DNA from: Planktotalea sp.
GTDB lineage: Bacteria; Pseudomonadota; Alphaproteobacteria; Rhodobacterales; Rhodobacteraceae
DNA: 22,359 nucleotides
Assembly (NCBI GenBank): GCA_024645145.1
Contig: JAHEGL010000004.1
Location: 1-22,359 of the forward strand
Reading direction: 5' to 3'
Part shown: one piece after another, positions 15,447 to 22,359 of the stretch
How positions within the stretch are numbered: the stretch's first letter is position 1
How the letters are laid out: each line of letters starts with the position of its first letter
Made by a program: the position numbers and the translations under genes
The notes under the pieces: model-generated
Database searches by the model: none
The model's input: only the letters and a program-made list of their open reading frames with translations
Told to the model about the DNA's origin: nothing

Positions 15447-15470
15447 GTGGCATAATGAGAATTATGTTGC
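15447..15470 (+). terminator. Weak hairpin after the catabolic operon
   Basis: A possible 10-pair RNA stem with a GAGA loop (arms 15447-15456 and 15461-15470) includes three G-U pairs and is followed by CTTTAAAAG. It lies four bases after the operon stop and between convergent genes. It is a weak candidate for termination. Confidence 0.25.
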
Positions 15471-15542
15471 CTTTAAAAGTTGGTACTATCAAATTGCCAT
15501 AATTGACTCAGTTTTCGCAAAAGGACTTAAGGCGTTTACCCT

Positions 15543-15881
15543 TTACCGTTTCGTAAATTCATCAAAGGCTTCTAAAGCCTTGGCACCATACGCAATTGAC
15601 GGGCCTCCGCCCATGTAACCGATCATCTCCAAAGCTTCGCAAAGCTCTTCGCGGGTCGTTTTCAGGCGCACCAAGGATTTAACGTGAAAGCCAATACAAC
15701 TGTCGCAGCGCGTGGAAATACCGATGCCAAGAGCGATGAACTCTTTGGTTTTCTCATCGAGCGCGCCGTTCTTTTTCGCAGCCTTTGACATCGCATTGAA
15801 GCCTGCAAACATCTCAGGTGTTTCTTTTTGCAAAGCGCCGATGCGGCCCATGGTGTCGTTTAGAAAAGTGGTCCAGCTCAT
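15543..15881 (-). CDS. Carboxymuconolactone decarboxylase/AhpD-like protein
   Basis: A 112-residue small helical protein with the AhpD-type redox motif CDSCIGFH (Cys59, Cys62, His66) and upstream KTKEFIALGI. Such proteins act as peroxide-reducing or disulfide oxidoreductases; few of the family are true decarboxylases. The CxxC plus His points to a redox role. The start at 15881 has a GGAA Shine-Dalgarno. It lies 33 bases downstream of the DedA gene on the same strand, so the two are probably co-transcribed. A link to the convergent catabolic operon is not indicated. Confidence 0.88.
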   Translation of the reverse strand: MSWTTFLNDTMGRIGALQKETPEMFAGFNAMSKAAKKNGALDEKTKEFIALGIGISTRCDSCIGFHVKSLVRLKTTREELCEALEMIGYMGGGPSIAYGAKALEAFDEFTKR

Positions 15882-15914
15882 GGTGGTTTCCTTTGTGGAA
15901 TTTAAAGAGATGGC

Positions 15915-16502
15915 TTAGCTTTTGGGCTTACTGACATTCCAAAGCCAGCGACCTAGAAAAATGACAGCTAAAAGAGCGACTAGAAAGCCACTCGCATTGC
16001 CAAGCGCAGTGATTTGATCTGAAAAACCATAGCCTTCTCCAACGTAGAGTCCGACCCAAAATATTTCGTCTAACGCACCCCAAATGGCGAACTTAGGCCA
16101 ATTGTAACGGGTGAAACCGCTGACAAGATTGACATAAGGACCTAGCGGGGCGACCAGCCAACAGGACAGAAACACACTGATTGGCCCTTTGCGATCCATA
16201 TAAGCTTTGGCGTTGTTGCGCAGCTTGGCGCGTTTCGGGTTCGCATCTAACCAGCCTGTGATCATGTTGCCAAATGTACGAGCTAGAAAATAGCCAACAT
16301 TATCGCCAGTGATCGCACCCAAATAGGCGGCCGCCAACGTGGAAACTGGGGCTAGATCACCCGTTGCCACAAAACTACCGCCGGTGAGCATCTCAAGCGA
16401 CGATGGTATTGGGATACAAAGGCAGGAAAAAAAGGTCACTAAAAACAAAATCGCGATGCTGTAGCTGGTCATGAGATCAAGAACAGCTTCAATCATTGCC
16501 AT
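15915..16502 (-). CDS. DedA-family membrane protein
   Basis: A 195-residue integral membrane protein of the DedA/SNARE-associated (VTT) family, which includes lipid scramblases and proteins for envelope homeostasis. There are hydrophobic segments near the N-terminus ([18 protein letters not shown]), around 50-70, around 108-130 and at the C-terminus ([16 protein letters not shown]). The PIPSSLE re-entrant loop is typical. The second loop reads [16 protein letters not shown] instead of the E. coli-type F/YxR pattern. Its start overlaps the end of the interrupted small gene upstream, so it was probably translationally coupled to it. Confidence 0.88.
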   Translation of the reverse strand: MAMIEAVLDLMTSYSIAILFLVTFFSCLCIPIPSSLEMLTGGSFVATGDLAPVSTLAAAYLGAITGDNVGYFLARTFGNMITGWLDANPKRAKLRNNAKAYMDRKGPISVFLSCWLVAPLGPYVNLVSGFTRYNWPKFAIWGALDEIFWVGLYVGEGYGFSDQITALGNASGFLVALLAVIFLGRWLWNVSKPKS

Positions 16503-16845
16503 TGCCCCGATACACAGACGTTGCTTTCGTCACTCTTTGTTGCAGCTCCTCGAGCGTGACACCGTTGATTGCTACGATCTCTTCTAATCTAAGACGGCAG
16601 GGAGGCTCATTCGGTTGAAAGAAGAAGGCAGGACCTAGCACGCTGGGCGGGATGCCATAAGACTACGCAACATAACGAGGTGTCATCCATGGCGCGAGGG
16701 TTTGATCCTGATGGCGCGGCTCGTTCCAATATATCGCTGCAGTAACCGCCTTCACGCCGAAATATCCCGCGACGCAGAGCGCAGAAACGAATGCCAACAA
16801 ATCTATACGGTGGTGCGACCACAGTAATTTCAATCGAGGAAGCAT
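16489..16845 (-). pseudogene. Small membrane protein gene interrupted by an in-frame TAG
   Basis: The frame opens with ATG at 16845 and has one membrane segment (LLAFVSALCVAGYFGVKAV). It reads 60 residues to TWM-type text ending APWMTPRYVA, then meets TAG at 16663-16665. Without that stop the same frame runs 57 more codons ([10 protein letters not shown] then [20 protein letters not shown]) to a TGA at 16489-16491 that overlaps the DedA start. Both halves look like coding sequence and the second has the regular helix pattern of a real protein. I read it as a 118-codon gene broken by a single nonsense change, or a sequencing error. I do not know its function. Similar small ORFs upstream of dedA are familiar from Rhodobacteraceae, but this is from memory. 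Confidence 0.6.
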
Positions 16846-16920
16846 TAATCTCAGGTCTTTTGTAGCGTCATTTCACTTAGCTTAAATACAGTCTGCACAG
16901 CTAACGCACTAGGCCAATCT

Positions 16921-17688
16921 TCACCTGCTCTCATCCGACCCCATTTTCCGCTCGAGCCATCTCACGAAAAAACTAATAATCAACACCAGTACCAAATACT
17001 CCAAAATCAGCAGCGTATAAATTTCCAAAGGACGGTACTCCGTCACCACCAGCTCATTGGCGCGGCGGGTCAATTCTTGCATCCCGATCACTGATGCGAA
17101 CGCGGACATTTTTACGATGTAGATGAATTGGTTCGCCAAAGGCGGCAATATGCGTCTAATCGCTTGGGGCAAGATTACATAACGCATCGTTTGGCGGTAA
17201 TTCAAACCAACAGTTTTCGCCGCCTCTGTCTGCCCTTTCGCGATGGATTGAATGCCGGAGCGGTAGATTTCCGCTGTGAAGGCGGAGTCGGAGATGGCCA
17301 AGGTGATGATCGCGCCCCAGAACGCGTCGATGCTGATGTTGATGCCCATGGATTTCAAAACCACGGGCAAGCCGTAGAACACCCAGAACAGCATCGGGAG
17401 CAATGGAATGGCGCGCACGAATTCGATGTAGATGCGGGAGGGCAGTCTGATCCAGCGGTTGCTCGACATGCCCGGCAAGGCGACCAACATGCCGATCACC
17501 ATCGACATGGCTGCGGCGATCACGGACAAAAGGATCGTCGCGCCAAAGCCATTCAGCAAGAAGCGAATGTTGTTGTAGCCAGAGGTCGTGCGCGGGTCGA
17601 TCACGTACCAGCCCCATGTACCGGGGGCTGAACTACAGCCCGCCACAAAGATCAGGCAGCCGAACAAAAGGATATTTCGTGTGCTCAT
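16921..17688 (-). CDS. Amino-acid-type ABC transporter permease (HisM/HisQ family)
   Basis: A 255-residue inner-membrane permease with the BPD_transp_1 fold. The coupling motif that contacts the ATPase is around EAAKTVGLNYRQTMRYVILP (about 150-170). ARAIPLLPMLFWVFYG-like text is the family's hydrophobic RxxPLL block. The ATG at 17688 has AGGA eight bases upstream; an ATG at 17697 is an alternative. It lies 11 bases after the ATPase gene. The N-terminus carries a lipobox-like VAGC with Cys18 (FVAGCSS), which is odd for a permease. Only one permease gene is present, so it may work as a homodimer. Substrate unknown; polar amino acid or related acid likely. Confidence 0.9.
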   Translation of the reverse strand: MSTRNILLFGCLIFVAGCSSAPGTWGWYVIDPRTTSGYNNIRFLLNGFGATILLSVIAAAMSMVIGMLVALPGMSSNRWIRLPSRIYIEFVRAIPLLPMLFWVFYGLPVVLKSMGINISIDAFWGAIITLAISDSAFTAEIYRSGIQSIAKGQTEAAKTVGLNYRQTMRYVILPQAIRRILPPLANQFIYIVKMSAFASVIGMQELTRRANELVVTEYRPLEIYTLLILEYLVLVLIISFFVRWLERKMGSDESR

Positions 17689-17699
17689 GAGGGTCATCC

Positions 17700-18443
17700 T
17701 TAGTGCTGCAAGATTTGGCTGAGGAACTGTTTGCAACGCTCGGTCTTGGGCACCTCAAAGAACTCGGTGGGCGTGCCTGTCTCAATCACTTCACCGTGAT
17801 CCATAAAGATCATTCTGTCGGCTGCGCGCCGCGCAAATCCCATCTCATGGGTGACAACGATCATCGTCATCCCCTCTTCCGCAAGGTCGACAATCACGTC
17901 GAGCACTTCGGAAATCATTTCAGGATCAAGCGCAGATGTGGGTTCGTCAAAGAGCATGATTTTGGGCTCCATACAAAGCGAGCGCGCAATCGCGACACGC
18001 TGTTGTTGACCACCTGATAGCTCGCTTGGTTTCTTATGCGCTTGGTCAGGAATACGCACGCTCTCAAGGTATTTCATCGCGCGCGCTTCTGCGTCTGCTT
18101 TGCTCATGCCCCTTGCTTTCATAGGGCCAAGCGTGAGATTTTGCAGAATGGTAAGGTGCGGAAACAGATTGAACTGTTGAAATACCATGCCAACTTCGGA
18201 GCGGATGGCGTTGATAGATGCGTTGTCGATCATTTCGATACCATCGACGACGATACGGCCGCTGTCGTGCTCTTCCAACGAATTTACGCAACGGATCAAA
18301 GTGGATTTGCCAGAGCCTGAAGGGCCGCACACAACAATACGCTCGCCATGGGCGACATTTAAATCAATGTTTTTAAGCGCCTGATAATCGCCGTACCACT
18401 TGTTGAGATTGCTAATCTCAATAGCATTGCCCGTTTTACTCAT
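17700..18443 (-). CDS. Amino-acid-type ABC transporter ATP-binding protein
   Basis: A 247-residue nucleotide-binding subunit of the GlnQ/HisP group. Walker [10 protein letters not shown] (40-48), Q-loop FQQFNLF (88-94), signature [12 protein letters not shown] (142-153), Walker B IMLFDEP (162-168) and switch His199 are all intact. The length is normal. It is the first gene of a leftward two-gene unit with the permease and is divergent from the gene for the binding protein, with 95 bases between them. It energises uptake of the same substrate. Confidence 0.95.
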   Translation of the reverse strand: MSKTGNAIEISNLNKWYGDYQALKNIDLNVAHGERIVVCGPSGSGKSTLIRCVNSLEEHDSGRIVVDGIEMIDNASINAIRSEVGMVFQQFNLFPHLTILQNLTLGPMKARGMSKADAEARAMKYLESVRIPDQAHKKPSELSGGQQQRVAIARSLCMEPKIMLFDEPTSALDPEMISEVLDVIVDLAEEGMTMIVVTHEMGFARRAADRMIFMDHGEVIETGTPTEFFEVPKTERCKQFLSQILQH

Positions 18444-18538
18444 CCTGCGCTCCTTGAAGTTCGCGATAAACGCCTTAGAACATGTAAACAGAAATTGACA
18501 CTCACAAAAGCGCAGATCGCGCGAAGGTATCGGAGAAA
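18444..18538. promoter_or_regulatory. Divergent promoter region of the ABC transporter, with a TGT-N12-ACA match
   Basis: This 95-base region separates the leftward ATPase gene from the rightward binding-protein gene and must drive both. TGT (18483-18485) and ACA (18498-18500) are exactly 12 bases apart, the established PpsR/CrtJ half-site arrangement. The ACA overlaps a TTGACA (18495-18500) that could be a -35 element, but no good -10 follows. One such match by chance is not surprising in this length of window, so the assignment is tentative. Confidence 0.3.
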
Positions 18539-19318
18539 ATGATGAACATATTCAAAAAATTGGGCGTTGTAGCCGCCTGCATGACGGCGCTTGTCGGCGC
18601 ACCAGCAAGCGCGCAGTCGGCTTTGAACGAAATTCTGTCAGGCGGAGTTCTGAAAGTCGGCACAACCGGTGACTGGAACCCGATGTCTGTGCGTGACGCT
18701 GCGACAAACTCTTATGTTGGGTTTGATATCGACGTAATGACGCAGCTTGGCGCAGATCTTGGTGTTGAAGTTGAGTTCGTACCCACGGATTGGAAGACTT
18801 TGGTGAACGGTGTTGTCGCGGGCAACTACCACATGACGGGCTCTGCTTCTATCAGCCCTGCGCGTCTTAAGGCAGCGGGTTATTCCAGCAGCTATATTTC
18901 TGTCGAGATTTTGCCGTTCACAACAGCGGACAAAGCAGATCGTTTCAGCAGCTGGGACAGCATCAACATGGCAGACGTCAAAGTCGCCACAACGCTGGGT
19001 ACAACATTCGAAAAGCTCGTGCGCGAGTGGTTCCCTGATGCGCAAATCACAGTCGTAGAAGCGCCGGCGCGTGGCTACCAAGAAGTATTGTCTGGCCGTG
19101 CGGATGTTTTCATCACGTCCAACATTGAGGGTTCAACGCTGGTCAAAAAGTTCCCGAACGTGCAGCAAGTCGCTGTGGAAAGCGCGCGCGCACCAACACC
19201 TATCGCGATATTGTTGCCACAAGCTGACCAAGTTTGGATCAACTACGTCAACTCTTGGGTTGAGCTGAAGAAGACACAAGGTTTCTTTGAAACAACCGCG
19301 GCGAAATGGGGTCTGTAA
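18539..19318 (+). CDS. Periplasmic solute-binding protein of the ABC transporter (SBP_bac_3, PheC-like)
   Basis: A 259-residue family 3 extracellular binding protein. The signal peptide ends at about APASA/QS (residue 25). The mature start [15 protein letters not shown] and [20 protein letters not shown] are family hallmarks, and the layout recalls periplasmic cyclohexadienyl dehydratase (PheC), which shares this fold. The divergent ATPase and permease make a transport role far more likely than an enzyme role. The two adjacent Met codons at the start give a one-codon ambiguity; GGAG lies just upstream. A hairpin terminator follows at 19354-19385. Confidence 0.9.
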   Translation: MMNIFKKLGVVAACMTALVGAPASAQSALNEILSGGVLKVGTTGDWNPMSVRDAATNSYVGFDIDVMTQLGADLGVEVEFVPTDWKTLVNGVVAGNYHMTGSASISPARLKAAGYSSSYISVEILPFTTADKADRFSSWDSINMADVKVATTLGTTFEKLVREWFPDAQITVVEAPARGYQEVLSGRADVFITSNIEGSTLVKKFPNVQQVAVESARAPTPIAILLPQADQVWINYVNSWVELKKTQGFFETTAAKWGL

Positions 19319-19353
19319 GGACTATCTATTTCAGCAAAAGCTAAGCTAAGTCG

Positions 19354-19385
19354 AACCGCGGCTCCCATTAGGGCGCTGCGGTTTT
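19354..19385 (+). terminator. Rho-independent terminator after the binding-protein gene
   Basis: Arms AACCGCGGCTCCC and GGGCGCTGCGGTT flank an ATTA loop: 13 positions with one mismatch and one G-U pair, followed by TTTTC. It lies 36 bases after the stop and just before the amidohydrolase start, so the latter probably needs its own promoter or readthrough. Confidence 0.65.
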
Positions 19386-19404
19386 CGCATTTAAGGGCGC
19401 GCGC

Positions 19405-20419
19405 ATGAGCACAGATCACTATCGTATCGACATGCATGCCCATTACTATGGCGGTGGCTTGCGAAAGGTGATTGCAGCCCGTCACACGCGACCTTTTCTG
19501 CGCGAAACAGAAGACGGATCACTGAACATTGTTGCGATGAACGGCGCGTTTCCGTTTACCCCAGCTTACTATGATTACACAGTTGGCCTTGCGCAGATGA
19601 AAGCCCAAGGACTGACCCATCGTATGCTTACTTTTCCAGGCGCATTGGGGGTTGATCTGTTACCCGCAGAAGAGATCGCAACAGCGATCTACGCATTCAA
19701 CGACCATCTTGCAGAGCTTGGCACAAAAAAATGGCGCGCTCATCGGTCTCGCAGGCGTGCCGCTTGCAGATATGGATCTCGCCTGTGCGGAGGTGATCCG
19801 CATTCGTCGTGACCTTGGGTTAATCGGGATCATTCTACCGTCAAATTATTTCAACACACTCGATGACATGGAAAAGATGCGCCCCCTACTTGAGGCGGCC
19901 AACACGTATGGCTGTCACATTATGCTGCATCCGGGCCTTAAAGTTGGGGAAGAACCCCCTGCCCGCCCAAGTGATCATATGCAATATCGCCTGTCTGCAC
20001 TTGATCTGCAAAACAGTGCGGCACAGATAGCGTTGACTGTGATCCTCTCCGATATGCTTGATGCTTACCCGCGTGTGACGTTCCAAGTGGTGAACCTTGG
20101 CGGAACACTTCCTTTCATCTTTGAGCGGCTTGAGAGCATAGCACGCCACCGCAATCCTGACGCACCTTTCCCGACAAAGCGTTTACGCCGCATCTGGTAC
20201 GATTGCGCCTCTCTTGGCCCTCGCGCGCTTGAGGCAGCAGTCAAACTTTTTGGCGCAGATCGCATTATGCTCGGGTCTGATTATCCGATCTTCAAGGATG
20301 ATCCTTATGCCCACGCGCTCGCCCCTGCCGAGTTGAGCCCGCAAGACATCCAACAGATTGCTTGGAAGACGGCGCTTGATCTTGTTAAACACCTAGAGAC
20401 TCTACGACAAAACAAGTAA
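19405..20419 (+). pseudogene. Amidohydrolase (ACMSD-like TIM barrel), frameshifted at an A7 run
   Basis: The frame starts at 19405 (AAGGG seven bases upstream) with the metal motif DMHAHYY and reads well to LAELGT. At seven A's (19725-19731) the sense continues in another frame. Removing one A gives GTKNGALIGLAGVPLADMDL and an unbroken 337-residue protein ending at 20419. Conserved blocks are HIMLHPG, the VNLGGTLPFIFERLE segment and GSDYPIF near the C-terminus, all expected for amidohydrolase_2 (2-amino-3-carboxymuconate semialdehyde decarboxylase relatives). As written, the product stops at 19812 after an out-of-frame tail. A sequencing indel, true decay, or slippage on the A run are all possible. 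The substrate is unknown; the neighbours are two transporters. Confidence 0.8.
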
Positions 20420-20451
20420 CGAATCTGTATTGCTGACCTCGCAAAGATGGT

Positions 20452-20503
20452 GTTTGCTGCGATTCATAAAGTTGCGGTGCCAAAGCATGGTAGAACAGCA
20501 AAC
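20452..20503. repeat. Inverted repeat GTTTGCTG ... CAGCAAAC upstream of dctP
   Basis: Two perfect 8-base arms are separated by 36 bases in the leader of the TRAP operon. They could form a long stem-loop in the mRNA or serve as paired protein sites. I have no further support. Confidence 0.25.
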
Positions 20504-20525
20504 CAAATTTTCTGGGAGGAAAAAA

Positions 20526-21560
20526 ATGAAACGTAGAACACTTATGAAAACCAGCTTGGTTGCCGGCGCGCTCGCGTTCAGCCTTGGTGCGACAGCGGCG
20601 TTTGCCGAAACAGTAACGCTGCGCATGTCCACATGGCTGCCACCCAAGCATCACCATACTGCGACAACCCTGCCTGCATGGATCGCAGCTGTGGAAGAAG
20701 CATCCGGCGGTACGCTTAAGATCAAGATCGACCCAGCGCCAATCGCAAAGCCACCAGGCCAGTACGACGTTGTGCGCGATGGCGCGGCAGATATGTCTTA
20801 TCACGTTGTGGCCTACACACCTGGCCCGTTCGAAATTCTGCGCGGTGCAGAGCTTCCGTTCTTGTCACCAAACGGTGAAATCGGCAGCCAAGCGGCATAT
20901 GACTGGTATGACCGTAACATCGGCTTCGACAAAGAATTCAAAGACGTCAAAATCATCACAATGTTTGTGCATGGTCCCGGCGCGATCCACTCCAAAGAGC
21001 CAATCAAAACGCTTGAAGACCTCGCAGGTGTAAAGCTGCGTGTTGGCGGCGGCGGTGTTCGTATGGGTGAAGCGCTTGGCGCAACGCCAGTAGCTCTGCC
21101 AGCGACACAAGCCTATGAAGCGATCCAAAAGGGTGTTGCAGACGGCGCAATGTTCCCATTCGAATCCATCGGTGGTTTCCGCTTGGGTGAGCTGGTGAAC
21201 TACCACCTCGAAATTCCAGGTGGTCTATACACAACACCATTCGCTGTGATGATGAACCCTGCAAAGTTTGACAGCCTGTCTGATGAGCACAAGAAAGTGC
21301 TGACAGACCTTGGTGGCGTTGCTGGTGCGAAAATCTTCGGCAAAGGCTGGGATGACGCGGACGCAGTAGGCCGTAAACTTGCTGAAGAGCAAGGTGGCGT
21401 ATTCCATAAGCTTGAAGGCGAAGAGCTTCAGCGCTGGAGCGACAAGATTGCATTCATGAACGATGCATGGGTCGAAAAAGCGAACGCAGCTGGCCTTGAT
21501 GGCGCAGCTCTGCTGGAAGACTTCAAAGCGACAGTTGCCAAGTACTCCGGCACTAACTAA
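20526..21560 (+). CDS. dctP: TRAP transporter solute-binding protein (DctP family)
   Basis: A 344-residue periplasmic binding protein of a tripartite ATP-independent transporter, which takes up organic acids using ion gradients. The signal peptide ends at about TAAFA/ET (residue 27). KRRTLMK at the start faintly resembles a Tat motif, but a Sec signal is likelier. The block GVKLRVGGGGVRMGEALGAT contains the Arg that usually grips the substrate carboxylate, followed by ALPATQAYEAIQKGVADGA, a strong DctP signature. The start at 20526 is chosen for the GGGAGGA nine bases upstream; upstream in-frame Met codons lack one. A strong hairpin separates it from dctQ. The substrate is unknown; an aromatic or other carboxylic acid is reasonable. 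Confidence 0.94.
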   Translation: MKRRTLMKTSLVAGALAFSLGATAAFAETVTLRMSTWLPPKHHHTATTLPAWIAAVEEASGGTLKIKIDPAPIAKPPGQYDVVRDGAADMSYHVVAYTPGPFEILRGAELPFLSPNGEIGSQAAYDWYDRNIGFDKEFKDVKIITMFVHGPGAIHSKEPIKTLEDLAGVKLRVGGGGVRMGEALGATPVALPATQAYEAIQKGVADGAMFPFESIGGFRLGELVNYHLEIPGGLYTTPFAVMMNPAKFDSLSDEHKKVLTDLGGVAGAKIFGKGWDDADAVGRKLAEEQGGVFHKLEGEELQRWSDKIAFMNDAWVEKANAAGLDGAALLEDFKATVAKYSGTN

Positions 21561-21576
21561 TCGCTAAAGTGAAAAT

Positions 21577-21610
21577 ATGGCACCAGACCAGCTCTGGTGC
21601 CATTCTTTTT
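21577..21610 (+). terminator. Perfect 11-bp hairpin plus T-run between dctP and dctQ
   Basis: Arms ATGGCACCAGA (21577-21587) and TCTGGTGCCAT (21593-21603) flank a CCAGC loop, followed by TCTTTTT. It is a textbook intrinsic terminator placed inside a TRAP operon. It probably acts as a partial terminator so that the binding protein is made in excess over the membrane subunits. Confidence 0.8.
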
Positions 21611-21624
21611 CGTGAGAGGCCCCC

Positions 21625-22128
21625 TTGGAAAATCTGTTGAAATCCTTGTCCAAAGCATTGGCAGCATTTGCTTGCGTCGTGTTGATTGCAGTGATGCTGA
21701 TCACCTTTGTCGATGTTGTTGGGCGTTATTTCTTTAACGCGCCGATCACCTTTGCGGTGGAAATGATACAATTGGGCATGGGGCTTTTGGTGCTCTTCGG
21801 TCTTGCGATTACAACGCTTGATCGCGGGCATATCGCGGTAGACGTGCTGGACTCCGTTGTACATAAAATCGTGCAGCGCATATTTGCGATGATTGCTGCG
21901 CTCAGCGCGGTGGTGTTCATCACGCTCGTGGCCTGGCGCCTTTGGGACCGTGGCATAAAATTCTATGAAGACGGGCTTGCAACAGACGTTCTGTTCCTTC
22001 CCGTCTGGCCGGTCGTGATCTTGATGGCCTGCGCCGCAAGCGTCGCTGCCTTCATCGCACTTGTGCAATTCTTCACTCCTAGCATTCAGGGCCACACACA
22101 CCCGCTAGCCCCAGATTTGGAAGACTGA
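21625..22128 (+). CDS. dctQ: TRAP transporter small permease (DctQ family)
   Basis: A 167-residue membrane protein with four hydrophobic segments (about 9-35, 45-65, 85-108 and 123-150). The block FVDVVGRYFFNAPITFAVEM is diagnostic of DctQ. The start appears to be TTG at 21625, with AGAGG eight bases upstream; no better in-frame ATG precedes it, and the sequence from LENLLKSL onward is as expected. The stop meets the dctM start as TGATG, so the two are translationally coupled. It forms the membrane complex with DctM. Confidence 0.92.
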   Translation: MENLLKSLSKALAAFACVVLIAVMLITFVDVVGRYFFNAPITFAVEMIQLGMGLLVLFGLAITTLDRGHIAVDVLDSVVHKIVQRIFAMIAALSAVVFITLVAWRLWDRGIKFYEDGLATDVLFLPVWPVVILMACAASVAAFIALVQFFTPSIQGHTHPLAPDLED

Positions 22129-22359
22129 TGGACCCGATTACAATTGGCACGCTGACGTTCATCGTTCTCTTCGTTATGCTTATTCTCACTGTACCTATTG
22201 GCTTTGCCATGGGTATTTGTGGCCTTGCGGGCATGTCTATGATTATCGGCTTTGGCCCGTCTCTTTCGCTCTTTGGTACGACAGTTTACGAAACGACCGT
22301 GACCTACGATCTTTCGATCGTGCCACTGTTTGTCTTGATGGGCGCGGTTGCATCGCGCT
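22128..22359 (+). CDS. dctM: TRAP transporter large permease (DctM family), cut by the window end
   Basis: The first 77 codons are present. Translation gives a hydrophobic start with FIVLFVMLILTVPIGFAMGI, then LFGTTVYETTVTYDLSIVPL and FVLMGAVASR, which is the typical N-terminus of DctM (usually about 430 residues in all). The ATG overlaps the dctQ stop (TGATG). It is the ion-coupled transport channel. The rest lies beyond the window. Confidence 0.92.
   Translation, partial: MDPITIGTLTFIVLFVMLILTVPIGFAMGICGLAGMSMIIGFGPSLSLFGTTVYETTVTYDLSIVPLFVLMGAVASR

Noticed and set aside
17128..17631. A His/Asp/Arg-rich 167-residue open frame on the + strand
   Set aside because: It is antisense to the ABC permease; the composition is that of a complement of a membrane-protein gene.
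18495..18523. TTGACA as the -35 of a sigma-70 promoter for the binding-protein gene
   Set aside because: No acceptable -10 hexamer is seen 16-18 bases downstream, so it is noted only within the regulatory region.
21553..22101. A 182-residue His-rich - strand open frame
   Set aside because: It is antisense to dctQ and has no independent support.
1..22359. tRNA or rRNA genes, CRISPR arrays, insertion sequences, phage genes, integrase or attachment sites
   Set aside because: Nothing with the expected conserved sequence, repeat regularity or transposase/integrase motifs was seen on either strand.

Overview
The window reads as a chromosomal segment of an alphaproteobacterium of the Rhodobacteraceae (Roseobacter group) with moderate G+C by eye. 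The strongest taxonomic marker is the first gene, an unmistakable PpsR/CrtJ, the aerobic repressor of photosynthesis genes. It is followed tail-to-tail by its cobalamin-binding partner PpaA/AerR. This pair normally sits in a photosynthesis gene cluster, so the organism is probably an aerobic anoxygenic phototroph or a recent descendant of one. No bch, crt, puf or puh gene lies inside the window.

Layout. (1) 117-2371: ppsR (+) and ppaA (-), convergent, sharing a palindromic CTAG as their two stop codons. (2) 2372-2743: a gene-poor spacer with several inverted repeats. (3) 2744-3349: a FixJ/NarL-type response regulator (-), divergent from (4) 3550-15443: a tightly packed ten-gene (+) operon. 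Its order is the alpha and beta subunits of an indolepyruvate:ferredoxin oxidoreductase-type enzyme, an acyl-CoA ligase, a thiolase-fold protein without the usual nucleophilic Cys, a DUF35 Zn-ribbon/OB protein fused to a degenerate SDR domain, a cyclase-family hydrolase resembling isatin hydrolase, a Rieske oxygenase reductase, the oxygenase alpha and beta subunits, and an intact SDR. Six junctions are 4-base ATGA overlaps and one is TGATG. (5) 15543-16845 (-): a small membrane-protein gene broken by one in-frame TAG, a DedA protein and an AhpD-like protein. (6) 16921-19318: a polar amino-acid-type ABC transporter, with ATPase and permease on (-) and a divergent binding protein on (+). (7) 19405-20419: an amidohydrolase gene frameshifted at an A7 run. 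(8) 20526-end: a TRAP transporter (dctP, dctQ, partial dctM) with a strong hairpin between dctP and dctQ.

Main proposal. The ten-gene operon can be read as a complete route that opens the indole ring of an auxin-type substrate (indole-3-acetate or its oxindole). The Rieske dioxygenase plus reductase would hydroxylate the C2-C3 bond. The terminal SDR would oxidise the C2 hydroxyl, giving 3-hydroxy-2-oxindole-3-acetate. The ligase would make the CoA ester. The Cys-less thiolase with the DUF35 protein would carry out a retro-aldol cleavage to isatin plus acetyl-CoA. The cyclase-family enzyme would hydrolyse isatin to isatinate (2-aminophenylglyoxylate). The ferredoxin oxidoreductase would decarboxylate this 2-oxo acid to anthraniloyl-CoA. 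The family assignments come from the sequence; the pathway is inference. A plainer alternative is that IorAB makes indoleacetyl-CoA from indolepyruvate at the top of a tryptophan or arylpyruvate pathway.

No rRNA, tRNA, CRISPR array, insertion sequence or phage gene was recognised. The two disrupted genes (in-frame TAG near dedA, A7 frameshift in the amidohydrolase) may be real decay or sequencing error.
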